A DNA stretch of 64,000 bases from Pyrenopolyporus hunteri (Eukaryota; Ascomycota; Sordariomycetes; Xylariales; Hypoxylaceae), in NCBI GenBank assembly GCA_902806595.1, contig CADCXC010000004.1, positions 1,798,001-1,862,000 of the forward strand. Reading direction: 5' to 3'. Below, piece by piece: positions 49,114 to 59,361 of the stretch. The position numbers and the translations under genes were made by a program. The notes beneath the pieces were generated by a model that was given only the letters and a program-made list of their open reading frames with translations, had not been told where the DNA came from and made no database searches. Positions within the stretch are counted from its first letter, which is position 1. Every line of letters begins with the position of its first letter.

Positions 49114-49880
49114 ACAGGGGGAGCTGGTGCGGCGTATTGTTGTTTGGCATGAGACGGGAAGAAGTCATTGAGTTTTTCCCATGGCGTTATGGGAGTTATA
49201 TAGGTAGCTAGCGGTTAGTTTTAACGGTGGAGCGGAAGGATAAAGACCATTCAGGTTCATAGCGGTATAGACTTAGAGTATATGCTACTGTGTATAGAAG
49301 GTTAGGTAGATCCCATCTTATCCATTTCACGACCGTGCTAGTGGCGAAACAGCCCGGCAGCCTAGCTTAGGGGGATTAATAGATGCAATCTCAATTTATA
49401 CAAAGAGGCATTGTGTCGTCACTTGAGCATTCCGGCACAATGAGTTGAAATCTATAAGTGTCTACCTAGGTACCTACCTATATGGATGTGTATAAGTGGT
49501 GGACGTGTGTACCTACGTACTAGGATCGGCCTACTCGATCTAGATATTTGCAGGGATCCGGCTGGCCCCGGATAGGCGGGTTCAGGTGAGGTTCCACTGG
49601 CGAAGCTTCCGTAAGTAGGTACCTACCTCTAGGTACCTGTAGCCCGGCATGCGGAAAAACCGAGGGGGGAGGGAAAAAAAAAAGTTGGGTCCACCGTCGT
49701 CCATTTGAATCTTCTAAAGCTTTCCAAAGATCCATCCAAAGATCCATCCATTAACTTGCGATAGCCTCAAATTTAGACACCCGAGCTCCCAATTTATTGT
49801 AGTTCACCCACAGAACTCTACTACCCTTCATATCTTCACACATTCATTGATTCACGGATCGCCTCTCACAATAGTTCAAA
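49114..49880. other. Spacer and HSP10 promoter region
   Basis: 767 bp containing the kinase 3' region, CCTA/TAGG repeats (49460-49640), a heat-shock-element-like site (49706-49725) and a 13-bp tandem repeat (CAAAGATCCATC, 49725-49750). No gene is seen. Confidence 0.55.
49706..49725 (+). promoter_or_regulatory. Heat-shock-element-like site upstream of HSP10
   Basis: Four adjacent pentamers read tGAAt cTTCt aAAGc tTTCc. Three match the alternating nGAAn/nTTCn Hsf1 consensus and one differs by a single base. The site is about 155 bp upstream of the HSP10 ATG. Hsf1 control of hsp10 is established in fungi; binding here is an inference. Confidence 0.6.
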
Positions 49881-50488
49881 ATGGTACGTGTCAATCCCTA
49901 GCAACGCAGCTATCGCACCAGGTAGAAGAACGAAAAAAACATATAAAAAATAAAAAACCTATGACGCTTGCTCTTAGCTTGACTTCTCTGCGCCCGCTCA
50001 CAAAACACCCATAACTGACATACGAATCCCATAGAGCACCATCCGATCAGTCAAGTCCCTCATCCCTCTGCTGGACCGCGTTCTCGTCCAGCGGTTCAAG
50101 CCCGAAGCTAAGACTGCCGGCGGCATCCTCCTCCCCGAGTCCACCTTGAAGGAGATGAACGAAGGCAAGGTCCTGGCCGTCGGCCCCGGCGTGGTGAACA
50201 AGGATGGCAAGCGTATTCCCGTGGACGTGAAGGTGGGCGACAGGGTCTTGTGCCCTAGTGTAAGTTGGACCACTGCCCATACGTATATAGAAGAAATCTC
50301 AGGTTTGCTAACACATACGTCTAGTACGGAGGCGTTCCTGTCTCGGTGGGCGAGGAAGACTACTACATCTTCCGCGACGGCGAGTAAGTCTTTTCTGTCT
50401 CTTACCCGAATATACATAACTACATGGCATGGCATGGTTACTGACAGAGTTACCCTCCTACAGGCTGGTCGCCAAGATCAACGAGTAA
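49881..50488 (+). CDS. hsp10: 10-kDa mitochondrial chaperonin HSP10 (GroES)
   Basis: A 103-aa GroES-family co-chaperonin that caps HSP60 in the mitochondrial matrix. Exons: 49881-49883 (the ATG alone), 50035-50259, 50325-50383 and 50464-50488; introns 151, 65 and 80 bp. Conserved features: SLIPLLDRVLVQRFK, TAGGILLPE (the mobile loop that contacts HSP60), GKVLAVGPG, VGDRVLCP, then YGGVPVSVGEEDYYIFRDGE and LVAKINE. The first exon carries only the start codon, directly followed by a GTACGT donor. Splicing to CATAG then gives STIRSVK. Length and sequence fit the family throughout. A heat-shock-element-like site lies upstream. Confidence 0.96.
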
Positions 50489-52350
50489 AAAGGACCTAAA
50501 AGAAACGATACCCCACGACTGACGACACCCGATGTACTATAGTAGGATGGATGTACGGCAGAAGGCATGTAAAAAGAGCTCGGGTCAAGCTTTGCATAGA
50601 GCAATGAATTTATGACAGGCTGGAGGCGGAGGGGCGGACGGCGTCTTCAGCAAGGCAAAAAAAAGAGACCGTTGGGGTAGGTAGTTTCCTCAGGGGACTC
50701 AACCCGGCGGTCCTGTGTAGTGCAATTAATCTCTACTCATCCTTCGGAAAATTCATTCTCTATGGTTAGTGACTACCCGAGTTCTTTATACAGAATTAGT
50801 GAGCTGGCAAGTGACTTGGGCGTATGTCTATACGCAAGTTGTAAGTGGTGATATGGCCTCCCACCCTACGAATTAAGCCAATGCAAATGCATTTTAAAAT
50901 TATCAGATGGAAGTGACAAGGAGTAAAGTGGTGGCGGCCAAATAGCAATCATGCCATTATTCCTCATTTATAACTTTTAATCATGAGGCAGTCACCTAAC
51001 CGTACTTTAGAACTCACTACATATAAGATTCGAGAAAGAATTAGGTGGACTTGAGATTTGGAACATAGGAAGTACAAGGGGTTCAGACACTCGAAAATGG
51101 ACGTTATCGGGTGCTAATACCTCCCATGTTAAACATCCCTCAAAGCCGACCAGTCTCAAGTGTAGAAATCCATCGCAAAAGTAAAGACCGTCCGGAGGAC
51201 ACAAATATGAAGTGAAATCTAATCCGACGGGCGTAATGTCCCCCTTTCAATTCTTCTCTTAGCGCATATTACCAATCTCACCATTCTGCCTTCAATGAAA
51301 CAACCAGTTAGCCCAGACACAAACAGCTCCGTACTATATACGCTCCAAGGTTGGATATCCATTAAGCGCCTTAGAGTGACTTGCATGCAAACGCCAGGGG
51401 TCAGGATCATGTTTGAACGCATTTTCCCAGCGTGTATATTAACACGCGGGATTGGCGGGGGATTCGGGACGAATGTGTTTCGTTTTCATCTTGCGTAACC
51501 CAACCGATTGGCTACTGGGCGTATCGGCCCAGCTAGGTAGCTAGCCACCCACCCCCAGCTCAGCTCCCCTTACCTACCTCCCTCTATCACCTACGAGGCA
51601 TTTACCGCACCTATAACCTTGTCAATCGCTCACTACCTGTTCCCCGGATTCTACCAACGTCATTTCACGTGTCACCGTCGCATCTTTATCTGAGACTGGA
51701 ATGAAAACCCTTTTACTTCTCTCACCCCTGGAACTCAGGGGCTAGATGTGTACCTACCTAACCCCTGGGCGGATCATGGCGAGATCTCTGGGTAAATCTC
51801 TTCTTATTAGCTGATGCCCGTCCGCCTATCGCTGGGCTGGGAGCTTAGGGCGGCGAGGCGCTTTCAGATGATGGGTTTGGTCAGGACTTGGACGACCTGC
51901 CTACCTGTACCTAGCTGAGGGTAAACATTCGAATTTATCCTTGAATCATGCCCTGATTGTATAGATGAGTCTCGGTGTCGAAATGCATCTCGAGATCTAA
52001 CTTTCCCCCCTTATTTGTTCGTTTGGCCTCGTACTATAGATACTGCCGTACCTCATCCTATTTCCCATGACAGTCTGGTCAATTCGTGAGTAGGAATATT
52101 TACTCCTTTTCCTCACTATTCGCTTCAGTCACTCATTATTTGGTTCTTGCGGACACATTCCTTCGATTTAAGCACGATCAAATTCTTCGAAGGCATCCCA
52201 TTCGCTCATTTTCTTAGCTGGGCTAGGATGCTATTGTTTGATACCCAGAACACTTTTTGTTTGCGTGGCCTGTGCATCTAGAGGTACACCTTCGCGATTA
52301 TTTTCCGTCTTAAAAATTCAAATTGGCTATTATTCAATCGACTCTTCGAG
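50489..52350. other. Intergenic spacer and AA9 promoter region
   Basis: About 1.9 kb, with the HSP10 3' region on the left and the promoter of the AA9 gene on the right. Open frames are short and on both strands. I see no gene or RNA. Confidence 0.5.
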
Positions 52351-53771
52351 ATGAAGAATTTCTCTTCCTTTCTCGTGGCCATAGCCGCCGCTCTTCCTAA
52401 GGCCGTAGACGGCCACACTGTTTTTACGACCCTCTTTGTCAATGATGTCTCCCAAGGAGATGGGACTTGCGTCCGGATGAATACGAATCCACAACACTGT
52501 ACCGATCCGATAGCTAGTGTGGACAGCGACGATATGGCTTGCGGTAAGCGACGATTACTTAGCTAGATAAGTACTAATGATACTTGGCTAACTGTCGCAT
52601 AGGTGTCGATGGTGAAAAGCCCGTTGCTTTCACCTGTCCGGCGCCGGCGGGTGGGAAACTCACCTTTGAGTGGCGCACATGGGCTGATGCTGAGCAGCCT
52701 GGTTCCATAGATATTTCACATAAGGTAAGTTATATCCGAGAGATTGGAATAGGGAATATATGGCTGACTTTGGGAACTCAGGGGCCATGTGCGGTATACG
52801 CTAAGCAGGTCAAGGATATGGCGACGGGTTCCGCCGCTGGTCCAGGATGGATCAAACTCGTGAGTATTCTTAGGAAGCCTCCTACTCACTATCATTTAGC
52901 TGTCCCCTCTTAGCGGCTCAATGGCTTCCGTGACGGGCTTTACGGCTTCTAGCCTCTCTTAGAACATATAGCACCTAACTAACCCTTAATATCGCAGTGG
53001 GAAGAAGGCTATGACGAGTCTAGCGGCAAATGGTGTACGGAGAAACTGATCGATAACGACGGGCTTCTATCCATCGACATCCCGAAGTCACTGCCAGGCG
53101 GGTCCTGGCTCTTCCGGCCCGAGCTCCTGGCCCTGCACGATGCGGACAAGGGCGATCCGCAGTTCTACACGGGATGCGCGCAGGTATTTGTCAAGAGCGA
53201 TAACACAGCGGCCTCCACCGTACCTGCGGGATACGGCGTCAGCATACCGGGCTACGTCCAGGCGGGCGAGCCCGCGCTCTCCTTCAACATCTACGAGCCG
53301 CAATTTCCGTACCCGATGCCCGGGCCCAAGGTCTACCAGCCAGCAGCGTCGAAAATGGCGACCACGTACGCCGCTTCGGCCTCATCCAAGGCCTCGAAGC
53401 AGCAGACCCAGGGCAAGATCCCCTCGAACTACCTCATCAAGAACGCGAACTGGGTCGGCGTGGAAGTCCCTAGCTACTCGACCGAGGACGGGTGCTGGAA
53501 GGCGTCCGAGGCGTGCTTCGATCAGGCCAAGACGTGCTACGACTCGGCGCCGCCCACGGGGTCAGCCAACTGCCACGTCTGGGAGGACAAGTGCGACGGC
53601 ATCAGCGCCGCCTGCAACGCCGGGGATTTCAACGGCCCGCCGAACCAGGGCCAGAAACTGCGGGGTAAAGATCCGGGACCGCCAGGGGTGATACCTGAAG
53701 CCGCCAACGTTGGAACTTCGAGGAAAATGCGGGCACGGCGTGCTAGGGCCACGACTTTCAGTTTCTCGTAA
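52351..53771 (+). CDS. Secreted AA9 lytic polysaccharide monooxygenase
   Basis: A copper enzyme that oxidatively cleaves cellulose or related beta-glucans outside the cell. Exons: 52351-52543, 52603-52724, 52782-52859 and 52998-53771; introns 59, 57 and 138 bp; 388 aa. The signal peptide (residues 1-21) ends before His22, which becomes the mature N-terminal copper ligand (HTVFTTLFVND). The second ligand is His104 in SHKGP, and the axial tyrosine is Tyr188 in DPQFYTGCAQVFV with the conserved Gln186. All active-site residues are present. The catalytic domain ends near residue 240. A Ser/Ala/Lys-rich linker leads to a Cys-rich C-terminal region (about 295-355, six cysteines) that is not a CBM1. 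Very basic residues near the end (RKMRARRARA) are unusual for a secreted protein. Confidence 0.93.
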
Positions 53772-55173
53772 AATAGGGGGCTGTGGATGGGTAGATATTT
53801 GACCTATGAGAAGTCCCGCCGGGTATGTACGTCTACTAGACCAAATAGGAGTTAAAGGACGATCAATGTACGTGACGTATCAATGCATACGAGACAAGCC
53901 AGAAATAGTTCTAGTTCGTCCGCCCCTTGTTGCATTTACGTCCACGAACCGTAAAAATTACCTCCATGTATATATGGAGATAGCGATATACCCTAGATAC
54001 CCGGTTTCCAAGTTACCTAATGGTGCCGTACGAGATATTGGTTGCGGTGGCTTGGTTTACCCCCGACAGCTCCGTAGGTGGAAGGTCTTGCCGGACGTGA
54101 TTGGACACATGTGATATGGATGACTTTTCGATAAGACGGCTATCGGTTTGCGTTGAGAAGGGGTGTACTACTAAGGTTACTAAACCTTGAATATTTCGTG
54201 TTCGATGCTGTTACGTGTTAGTTTATGAGTAATCCGAAGTTTCGATTCTTTCTTGTGCGAATTGTCGCGGCGGATGGTGTTATTGTCTAGAGGCGGATGT
54301 AGATGTCAAGTACACTCAGCCCCGATAGAGTACGAAGCTATACTTAGTCGGTACGCAGCGAATGGGGCAAGGTTTCGGCAGTCGGAAGCAAATAGCAGAA
54401 GCTTAGTAAAAGCCCGAGCCGGGTGGATCTCCTCATCCGGCCCTCAAATGACGAATATCGGAGGGAAGGCAGTGATGATGACAAAACACAAGTCGACCTG
54501 GCCCAGGATTCCGTTCCGTAACGTATCGCCAGTGTTACGAGGTACATAATTACCACCTAGGACAATGGGTATGTACCGAAATAACGGACCACGTATGGGT
54601 TGTGTTGTAATTGTATTGTACTGTACTGTACAATACAGAGCTTTTTCATTGTACCTACCTAGGTAGGCAAGGTTCTACATGGTATTAGTAGTAGGTGTAC
54701 GTATTCTGTTCACCGTCGGACGTTCTTGTTTATAAAATGCTGCTTTGCTCTTGCTCAGCTTGCTCGACCACAAACGGACCTTCCCACCCATAAAATACTT
54801 CTACCGAATATATCTATAGGTAGCTACTCCCTTAATTGCCCAAGTAGCCTTTTAGTCTCAGGTGCTACTGTACGCCCTACGCCCAAATATAGAAAAAAGA
54901 GGACCTGAGTTAGCAGACACCCACTCTTTTCCTGCATTGGCCGCAACTATCCGGACTTAACTAGCGACAACAGAAAAAAAAAAGATTGACATAAAAAAGC
55001 TACGCCGACTAGATTCTGTTCCATCCTGCTGGAAAACACTAATTTTTTGGTCATTCCCCTTTTTGTGCCCTTTTGCAAAATTCCACTCGGAGGTGTCGAT
55101 TGGCTGGTTAGATCCTATCATCAACGAGGTCACGTATATATCTCTCTCCCACGTACGTAGATACACATCAGCT
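53772..55173. other. Intergenic spacer, no gene recognised
   Basis: About 1.4 kb holding the AA9 3' region, an inverted repeat of TGTATTGTAC (54612-54637), CCTA/TAGG motifs (about 54,653-54,668) and the cystathionine gamma-lyase promoter. Short frames here lack features. Confidence 0.5.
54612..54637. repeat. Inverted repeat with 10-bp arms (TGTATTGTAC)
   Basis: TGTATTGTAC and GTACAATACA flank a 6-nt spacer. This is the same core word as the inverted repeat at 3798-3841. Confidence 0.8.
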
Positions 55174-56436
55174 ATGACGGTCCCGGTCAATCACACTATC
55201 GAAACCCCTCCGCGGGCACCGTCCCCTGCCGATGGCTTCGGGACCCTTGCTGTACATGCCGGCGCACCCCACGATCCTGTCACCGGTGCCGTTATCGAGC
55301 CTATCTCTCTCTCTACTACCTTCGAGCAAAAAGCCGCCGGGAAACCCGTCGGCCAGTATGAGTACTCGCGCAGTTCGAACCCGAACCGGGATAACTTCGA
55401 GAAGGCCGTAGCTGCGCTTGAGAATGCAAAATATGCCCTCGCTTTCGGCAGCGGAAGCGCCGCCACCGCTACCATTCTCCAGAGCCTGGCCCAGGGCTCC
55501 CACGTCATCAGCGTCAGCGACGTCTACGGCGGCACTCACCGATATTTCACCAGGGTGGCCAAGGCCCACGGCGTCACCGTCACCTTCACGCCCCAGATCG
55601 AGGTGGACATCGCCGACCACATCCGGGATAACACCAAACTGATATGGATCGAGACGCCCAGCAACCCCACGCTGCGGCTCGTCGACATCCGCGCCGTCGC
55701 CTCGGCCGCCCACGCGCGGGGCGTCGCCGTCGTCGTCGACAACACCTTCATGAGCCCGTACATCCAGACGCCGCTGGACCTGGGCGCGGACATCGTGGTG
55801 CACAGCGTGACCAAGTACCTGAACGGGCACAGCGACGTGGTCATGGGGCTGGCGGCGTTCAACTCGGACGAGCTGCGGGAGCGGCTGGCCTTCCTGCAGA
55901 ACGCGTGCGGGGCCGTGCCCTCGGCCTTCGACTCGTGGCTCGCCCACCGCGGCCTCAAGACGCTGCACCTGCGCGTGCGGCAGTCGAGCGACAACGCCGC
56001 CGCCGTCGCCGCCGCCCTCGAGGCCAGCCCCCACGTCGTCGCCGTCAACTACCCCGGCCTCGACTCCCACCCACACCGCCACATCGCCCTCAAGCAGCAC
56101 CGCGACGGCATGGGCGGCGGCATGCTCTCCTTCCGCCTCAAGGGCGGCCGCGCCGCCGCCGAGAGGTTCTGCCAGCTCACCCGCATCTTCACCCTCGCCG
56201 AGAGCCTCGGCGGCATCGAGAGCCTGGTCGAGCTCCCCAGCGCCATGACCCACGCCGGCATCCCCCAGGACCAGCGGGAGGCCGTCGGCGTCTTCGACGA
56301 CCTGGTCCGCGTGAGCTGCGGCATCGAGGAGCCCGAGGACCTGCTCCGCGACATCGAGCAGGCTCTGGAAAAAGCCGTGCTCGAGACGGGTCACCAGAGC
56401 AATGGGGTTAATGGTGTCAATGGGCACGGGGCGTAA
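55174..56436 (+). CDS. cys3: Cystathionine gamma-lyase
   Basis: A 420-aa single-exon PLP enzyme that splits cystathionine to cysteine, 2-oxobutyrate and ammonia in reverse transsulfuration, in the cytosol. It aligns closely with yeast Cys3: TLAVHAGAPHDPVTGAVIEP, YEYSRSSNPNRDNFEKAVAA, FGSGSAATATILQSL, DVYGGTHRYFT, WIETPSNPTLR, VVVDNTFMSPYIQ, then the Schiff-base lysine Lys214 in HSVTKYLNGHSDVV. The end has GGGMLSFRLKGG and TLAESLGGIESLVELP. The start MTVPVNHT was chosen because the family begins shortly before TLAVHAG; an in-frame ATG at 55063 would add 37 atypical residues. From about 55,600 to 56,350 third positions are almost all G or C, unlike neighbouring genes. This also creates long spurious antisense frames. 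Confidence 0.96.
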   Translation: MTVPVNHTIETPPRAPSPADGFGTLAVHAGAPHDPVTGAVIEPISLSTTFEQKAAGKPVGQYEYSRSSNPNRDNFEKAVAALENAKYALAFGSGSAATATILQSLAQGSHVISVSDVYGGTHRYFTRVAKAHGVTVTFTPQIEVDIADHIRDNTKLIWIETPSNPTLRLVDIRAVASAAHARGVAVVVDNTFMSPYIQTPLDLGADIVVHSVTKYLNGHSDVVMGLAAFNSDELRERLAFLQNACGAVPSAFDSWLAHRGLKTLHLRVRQSSDNAAAVAAALEASPHVVAVNYPGLDSHPHRHIALKQHRDGMGGGMLSFRLKGGRAAAERFCQLTRIFTLAESLGGIESLVELPSAMTHAGIPQDQREAVGVFDDLVRVSCGIEEPEDLLRDIEQALEKAVLETGHQSNGVNGVNGHGA

Positions 56437-57879
56437 TAGACGCGCGGGGTTGCTTGCATAGTAGACACTCACCTACCTACCTACCTAGGTACCTTGCTTA
56501 CCCTGTCTTGCTGATGGGGAAAAGAGTTGTCGAAATTGATTTTTATGGATTACTGGGCGTTATAGCCATATTCGTGTTTAGCCAAAAGAGCAGCATAGGG
56601 CGTGTGTTTTTTGGGGGGGAACTATTACTTATAGAGAGGGTTCGATAATATTTAAATAGAAACTTGAATTCCCCGGCGAAGCAATGAAATGCTAGGGCAT
56701 GTATGTATGTCTCATTCCAGTGTGTAGATTATGGAAGCCATTCCTAGCCTTATATAGGTACTTCCTATGTGAGCACCTAGAGAAGTCTACCTAGGTAAGT
56801 AGGTCAAATATCAAAGTCTACATGGTTCAGGGGTGCCGAGTTAACAGATACACATCTTACTCGTAGGTAACCCTGGTGACCATCCTTCATCACGCCTTTA
56901 GGCGAGTTGGATAGCAGTGTGAAATTAAATCCTAGGTAGAACTTACTCAGGTACCTACCTACCCTAGAGGCTCTAACTCAAGTCTATGTGTTAGGTAATG
57001 CTTAGAACTACGTAGTCAATAGTAGAACTTAAGAAGAGGACCACCACTTACTGCTCGAAAGTTGGCCGCACGCCCTGTACATAATGTATATCCCCCTGGG
57101 TAAAACTTTGGCGTCTCTAACCTTTTGCATTACCTCAGATAATTATTTTCTTTGGTGCTTAGGTGCAGGACTCTAATGGCGCCAAAACCCTCCCTCGTTC
57201 CAAGCGTCAGCCAGCCATTAAGGAGCTGGAGAACCCCCCCAAAATTATACGTACGGTAGGTAAGTGCAAACTGGATTGGACAAGAATGCCAACGGTAAAT
57301 AGGACGAAGTAGGTGTTCGCCCTAGGCCATATCATTCCTCTTTGTACTATTAATCTATTAATGCTCTCTCCGAGGGCTAGGGTATAAGCCGCAGTGACAT
57401 TAATCCACGAAATTCATTATGCGTGCTAAAGCGCCTCAGGACAAGCTCGATTGTACATGATTATACCTCTTGATGAGGCACATGACTAACTCCCTTCTGC
57501 TAGCTAGCAATGCGAGAATCTTTTTTGCAAATTGCAGGTCCATAGATGGGACATCTTAAGCAGGGCTTTGGTAGAATTACCTAAAGCCTCTCGTTAGAAC
57601 TTCCAAGTACCACGCGCTAACGAGGCCAACATAACACGATTTACCTTCCATCTCAAAGTGTAGCCAACCCCTGTGACTAAGACTGTGAATAGAATTACCG
57701 ATATTAACATCGTGCCGGTGTCATCTCATTCCAACCATGTGAGCCTTCTTGGGCTAGGGCGAGTTAGTAACGGTCTAATCACGGAGAGGCGTTGTCGCTG
57801 CTATCGTACGTATCCTGCGCTTGTATAGACATCGAATTGATGATGTCTCCGACGGCGCGCTCAACTATACGGCGGCATG
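56437..57879. other. Convergent intergenic spacer
   Basis: About 1.44 kb between convergent genes (cystathionine gamma-lyase and the F-box protein). CCTA/TAGG repeats are present at 56,470-56,490 and 56,761-56,970. No gene is recognised. Confidence 0.5.
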
Positions 57880-59361
57880 TTAGCGATATTTTCTTTCTCT
57901 GTAAAGGTAATGGGGGTGGTATGCGGTGTGTGATAAAATAAACGTACAGTCATTGCCTGTCCATAATTTGGTAAAAGTAACGGCGTTATTGGCCGCATAA
58001 CCACTATCTCTGAATTCTACCAAAGAAGTAGATAAGCCCGGCTTTTGGCTGATGTAAGAGAGGTTCACGTTGGAGAGCTTAATCTTGTGGCTCGCTATTT
58101 GGCTGAATAGTCTAGCCCAGAGGTTGACCTTATCCGCGCTTTGCTTCTGCTGCGAATGCTTGATGATGACCTTGTGGAGAGATATAATGCGCAGGCTAGG
58201 TTGATAGTTTTTGTAGATGTCGAGTAGTCGATCCCACTCGATAGTCAACATCCCAATATCTATCTGGGTCAAATTCTCGAATGGAGGTGGCGGTGGTACC
58301 TGCGGTAGGCTTAGAATCGGACCCGCGCCGCCATTCTGGGTTGCAGTCGGGCTGGAGGAAATCGAGCCATCTGAGGGATCGTGCGTAGAGCTAAGCCACT
58401 GCAGGATATCTCTAGTTTCTTCATCTCCACATCCTCGGAAGTTTAGTCGCAAATGCTCCAAAGATGATGTTGTCGAAAGGAATGTCACGAGAGGAAGGCC
58501 AAGATAACCTCGAAAACTGTTCTGGCTCCTAACCATGGTAGTGGAAAATGTGGCCTGTCCTAAGTCCAGAAAGAGGGTCTTGAGACCCTTGAGAAAAGGC
58601 ACGATAACTGACTCGAGGTGATGGGGTATGTTGAATGCAGGGTTAGGAAGATGGCATGCCCTCAAGATAACCTCCAGCCGGGTAGGGCTATGTAGATGGT
58701 GAGTCTCCCCTAAGGCTCGCAGCATGGTCAAGAAGATGTGAGAAATATGATTCACACGCGTCTCGACGAAGCTAGAGATGAGGTTTCTGGAGAATCGGGG
58801 TAGGTCAAGGAGGCAGCCCGTCTCCCGAATGAACGTCGGGGCACCGTAGGAATGCCAAAGAGAATCGCCATCGCCAGCATCGCGAAACCGACCAGTAGAG
58901 CAAAAGTCTCGCAAGCCGATTGTCTCAAGGTTAGGTAGGTTGCTGAGAGCCTCGGCCAGAAGCATAACATCCCGACCGGAGCCCACCAAGGCCTGGTAGC
59001 TCAGGGACTCGCTACGGATTTTGTTATACTGGTGGGCCTGTGCAACATTGGAGACCATATGCGCGGCTACCGGCTGCTGACTAGGTAGCGAGGGTGGACG
59101 CTCGAGGCCGATGATTAGATGCGTGAGGCTAGATGCAAATCTAGACTTGGAGATGTCGACGAGCGCTCCAAGACTGAACTCGCTAATCATGAACTGCCTC
59201 TTTGTGAAGAACTCTAGTGTGAATGCTTTGAGGAGATACGCCTCGGTGTGACGACAAGTAAGGCGAAGATTTCCATATTCTGGGGTTGTGAGGTAGGATG
59301 CGATCTGGAGGAGGACCTCGATGGGAATCTTTAGAAGGGGACTGTCATTGTCAATATCCAT
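57880..59361 (-). CDS. F-box protein (fungal)
   Basis: A 493-aa intronless protein. An F-box motif lies at residues about 8-45 (LLKIPIEVLLQIASYLTTPEYGN and LRLTCRH), the Skp1-binding module of SCF ubiquitin ligases. The rest resembles the leucine-rich, irregular C-terminal region of fungal F-box proteins (LPNLETIGLRDF, LKTLFLDLG, LEHLRLNFRGCG, LTQIDIGML) and would recruit the substrate, which cannot be named. No membrane segment or signal peptide is seen. Confidence 0.85.
   Translation of the reverse strand: MDIDNDSPLLKIPIEVLLQIASYLTTPEYGNLRLTCRHTEAYLLKAFTLEFFTKRQFMISEFSLGALVDISKSRFASSLTHLIIGLERPPSLPSQQPVAAHMVSNVAQAHQYNKIRSESLSYQALVGSGRDVMLLAEALSNLPNLETIGLRDFCSTGRFRDAGDGDSLWHSYGAPTFIRETGCLLDLPRFSRNLISSFVETRVNHISHIFLTMLRALGETHHLHSPTRLEVILRACHLPNPAFNIPHHLESVIVPFLKGLKTLFLDLGQATFSTTMVRSQNSFRGYLGLPLVTFLSTTSSLEHLRLNFRGCGDEETRDILQWLSSTHDPSDGSISSSPTATQNGGAGPILSLPQVPPPPPFENLTQIDIGMLTIEWDRLLDIYKNYQPSLRIISLHKVIIKHSQQKQSADKVNLWARLFSQIASHKIKLSNVNLSYISQKPGLSTSLVEFRDSGYAANNAVTFTKLWTGNDCTFILSHTAYHPHYLYRERKYR

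Noticed and set aside
53140..53691. 183-aa plus-strand Arg/Ser-rich frame overlapping the AA9 last exon
   Set aside because: It is a shifted-frame shadow of the GC-rich AA9 coding region, which has clear copper-site residues in the correct frame.
55168..56472. 434-aa minus-strand open frame over the whole cystathionine gamma-lyase gene
   Set aside because: It is the mirror of a strongly GC3-biased real gene. Its translation is Gly/Val/Ala/Asp-rich low complexity with no domain. The same holds for the plus-strand frame 55644-56411 and the minus-strand frame 55536-56048.
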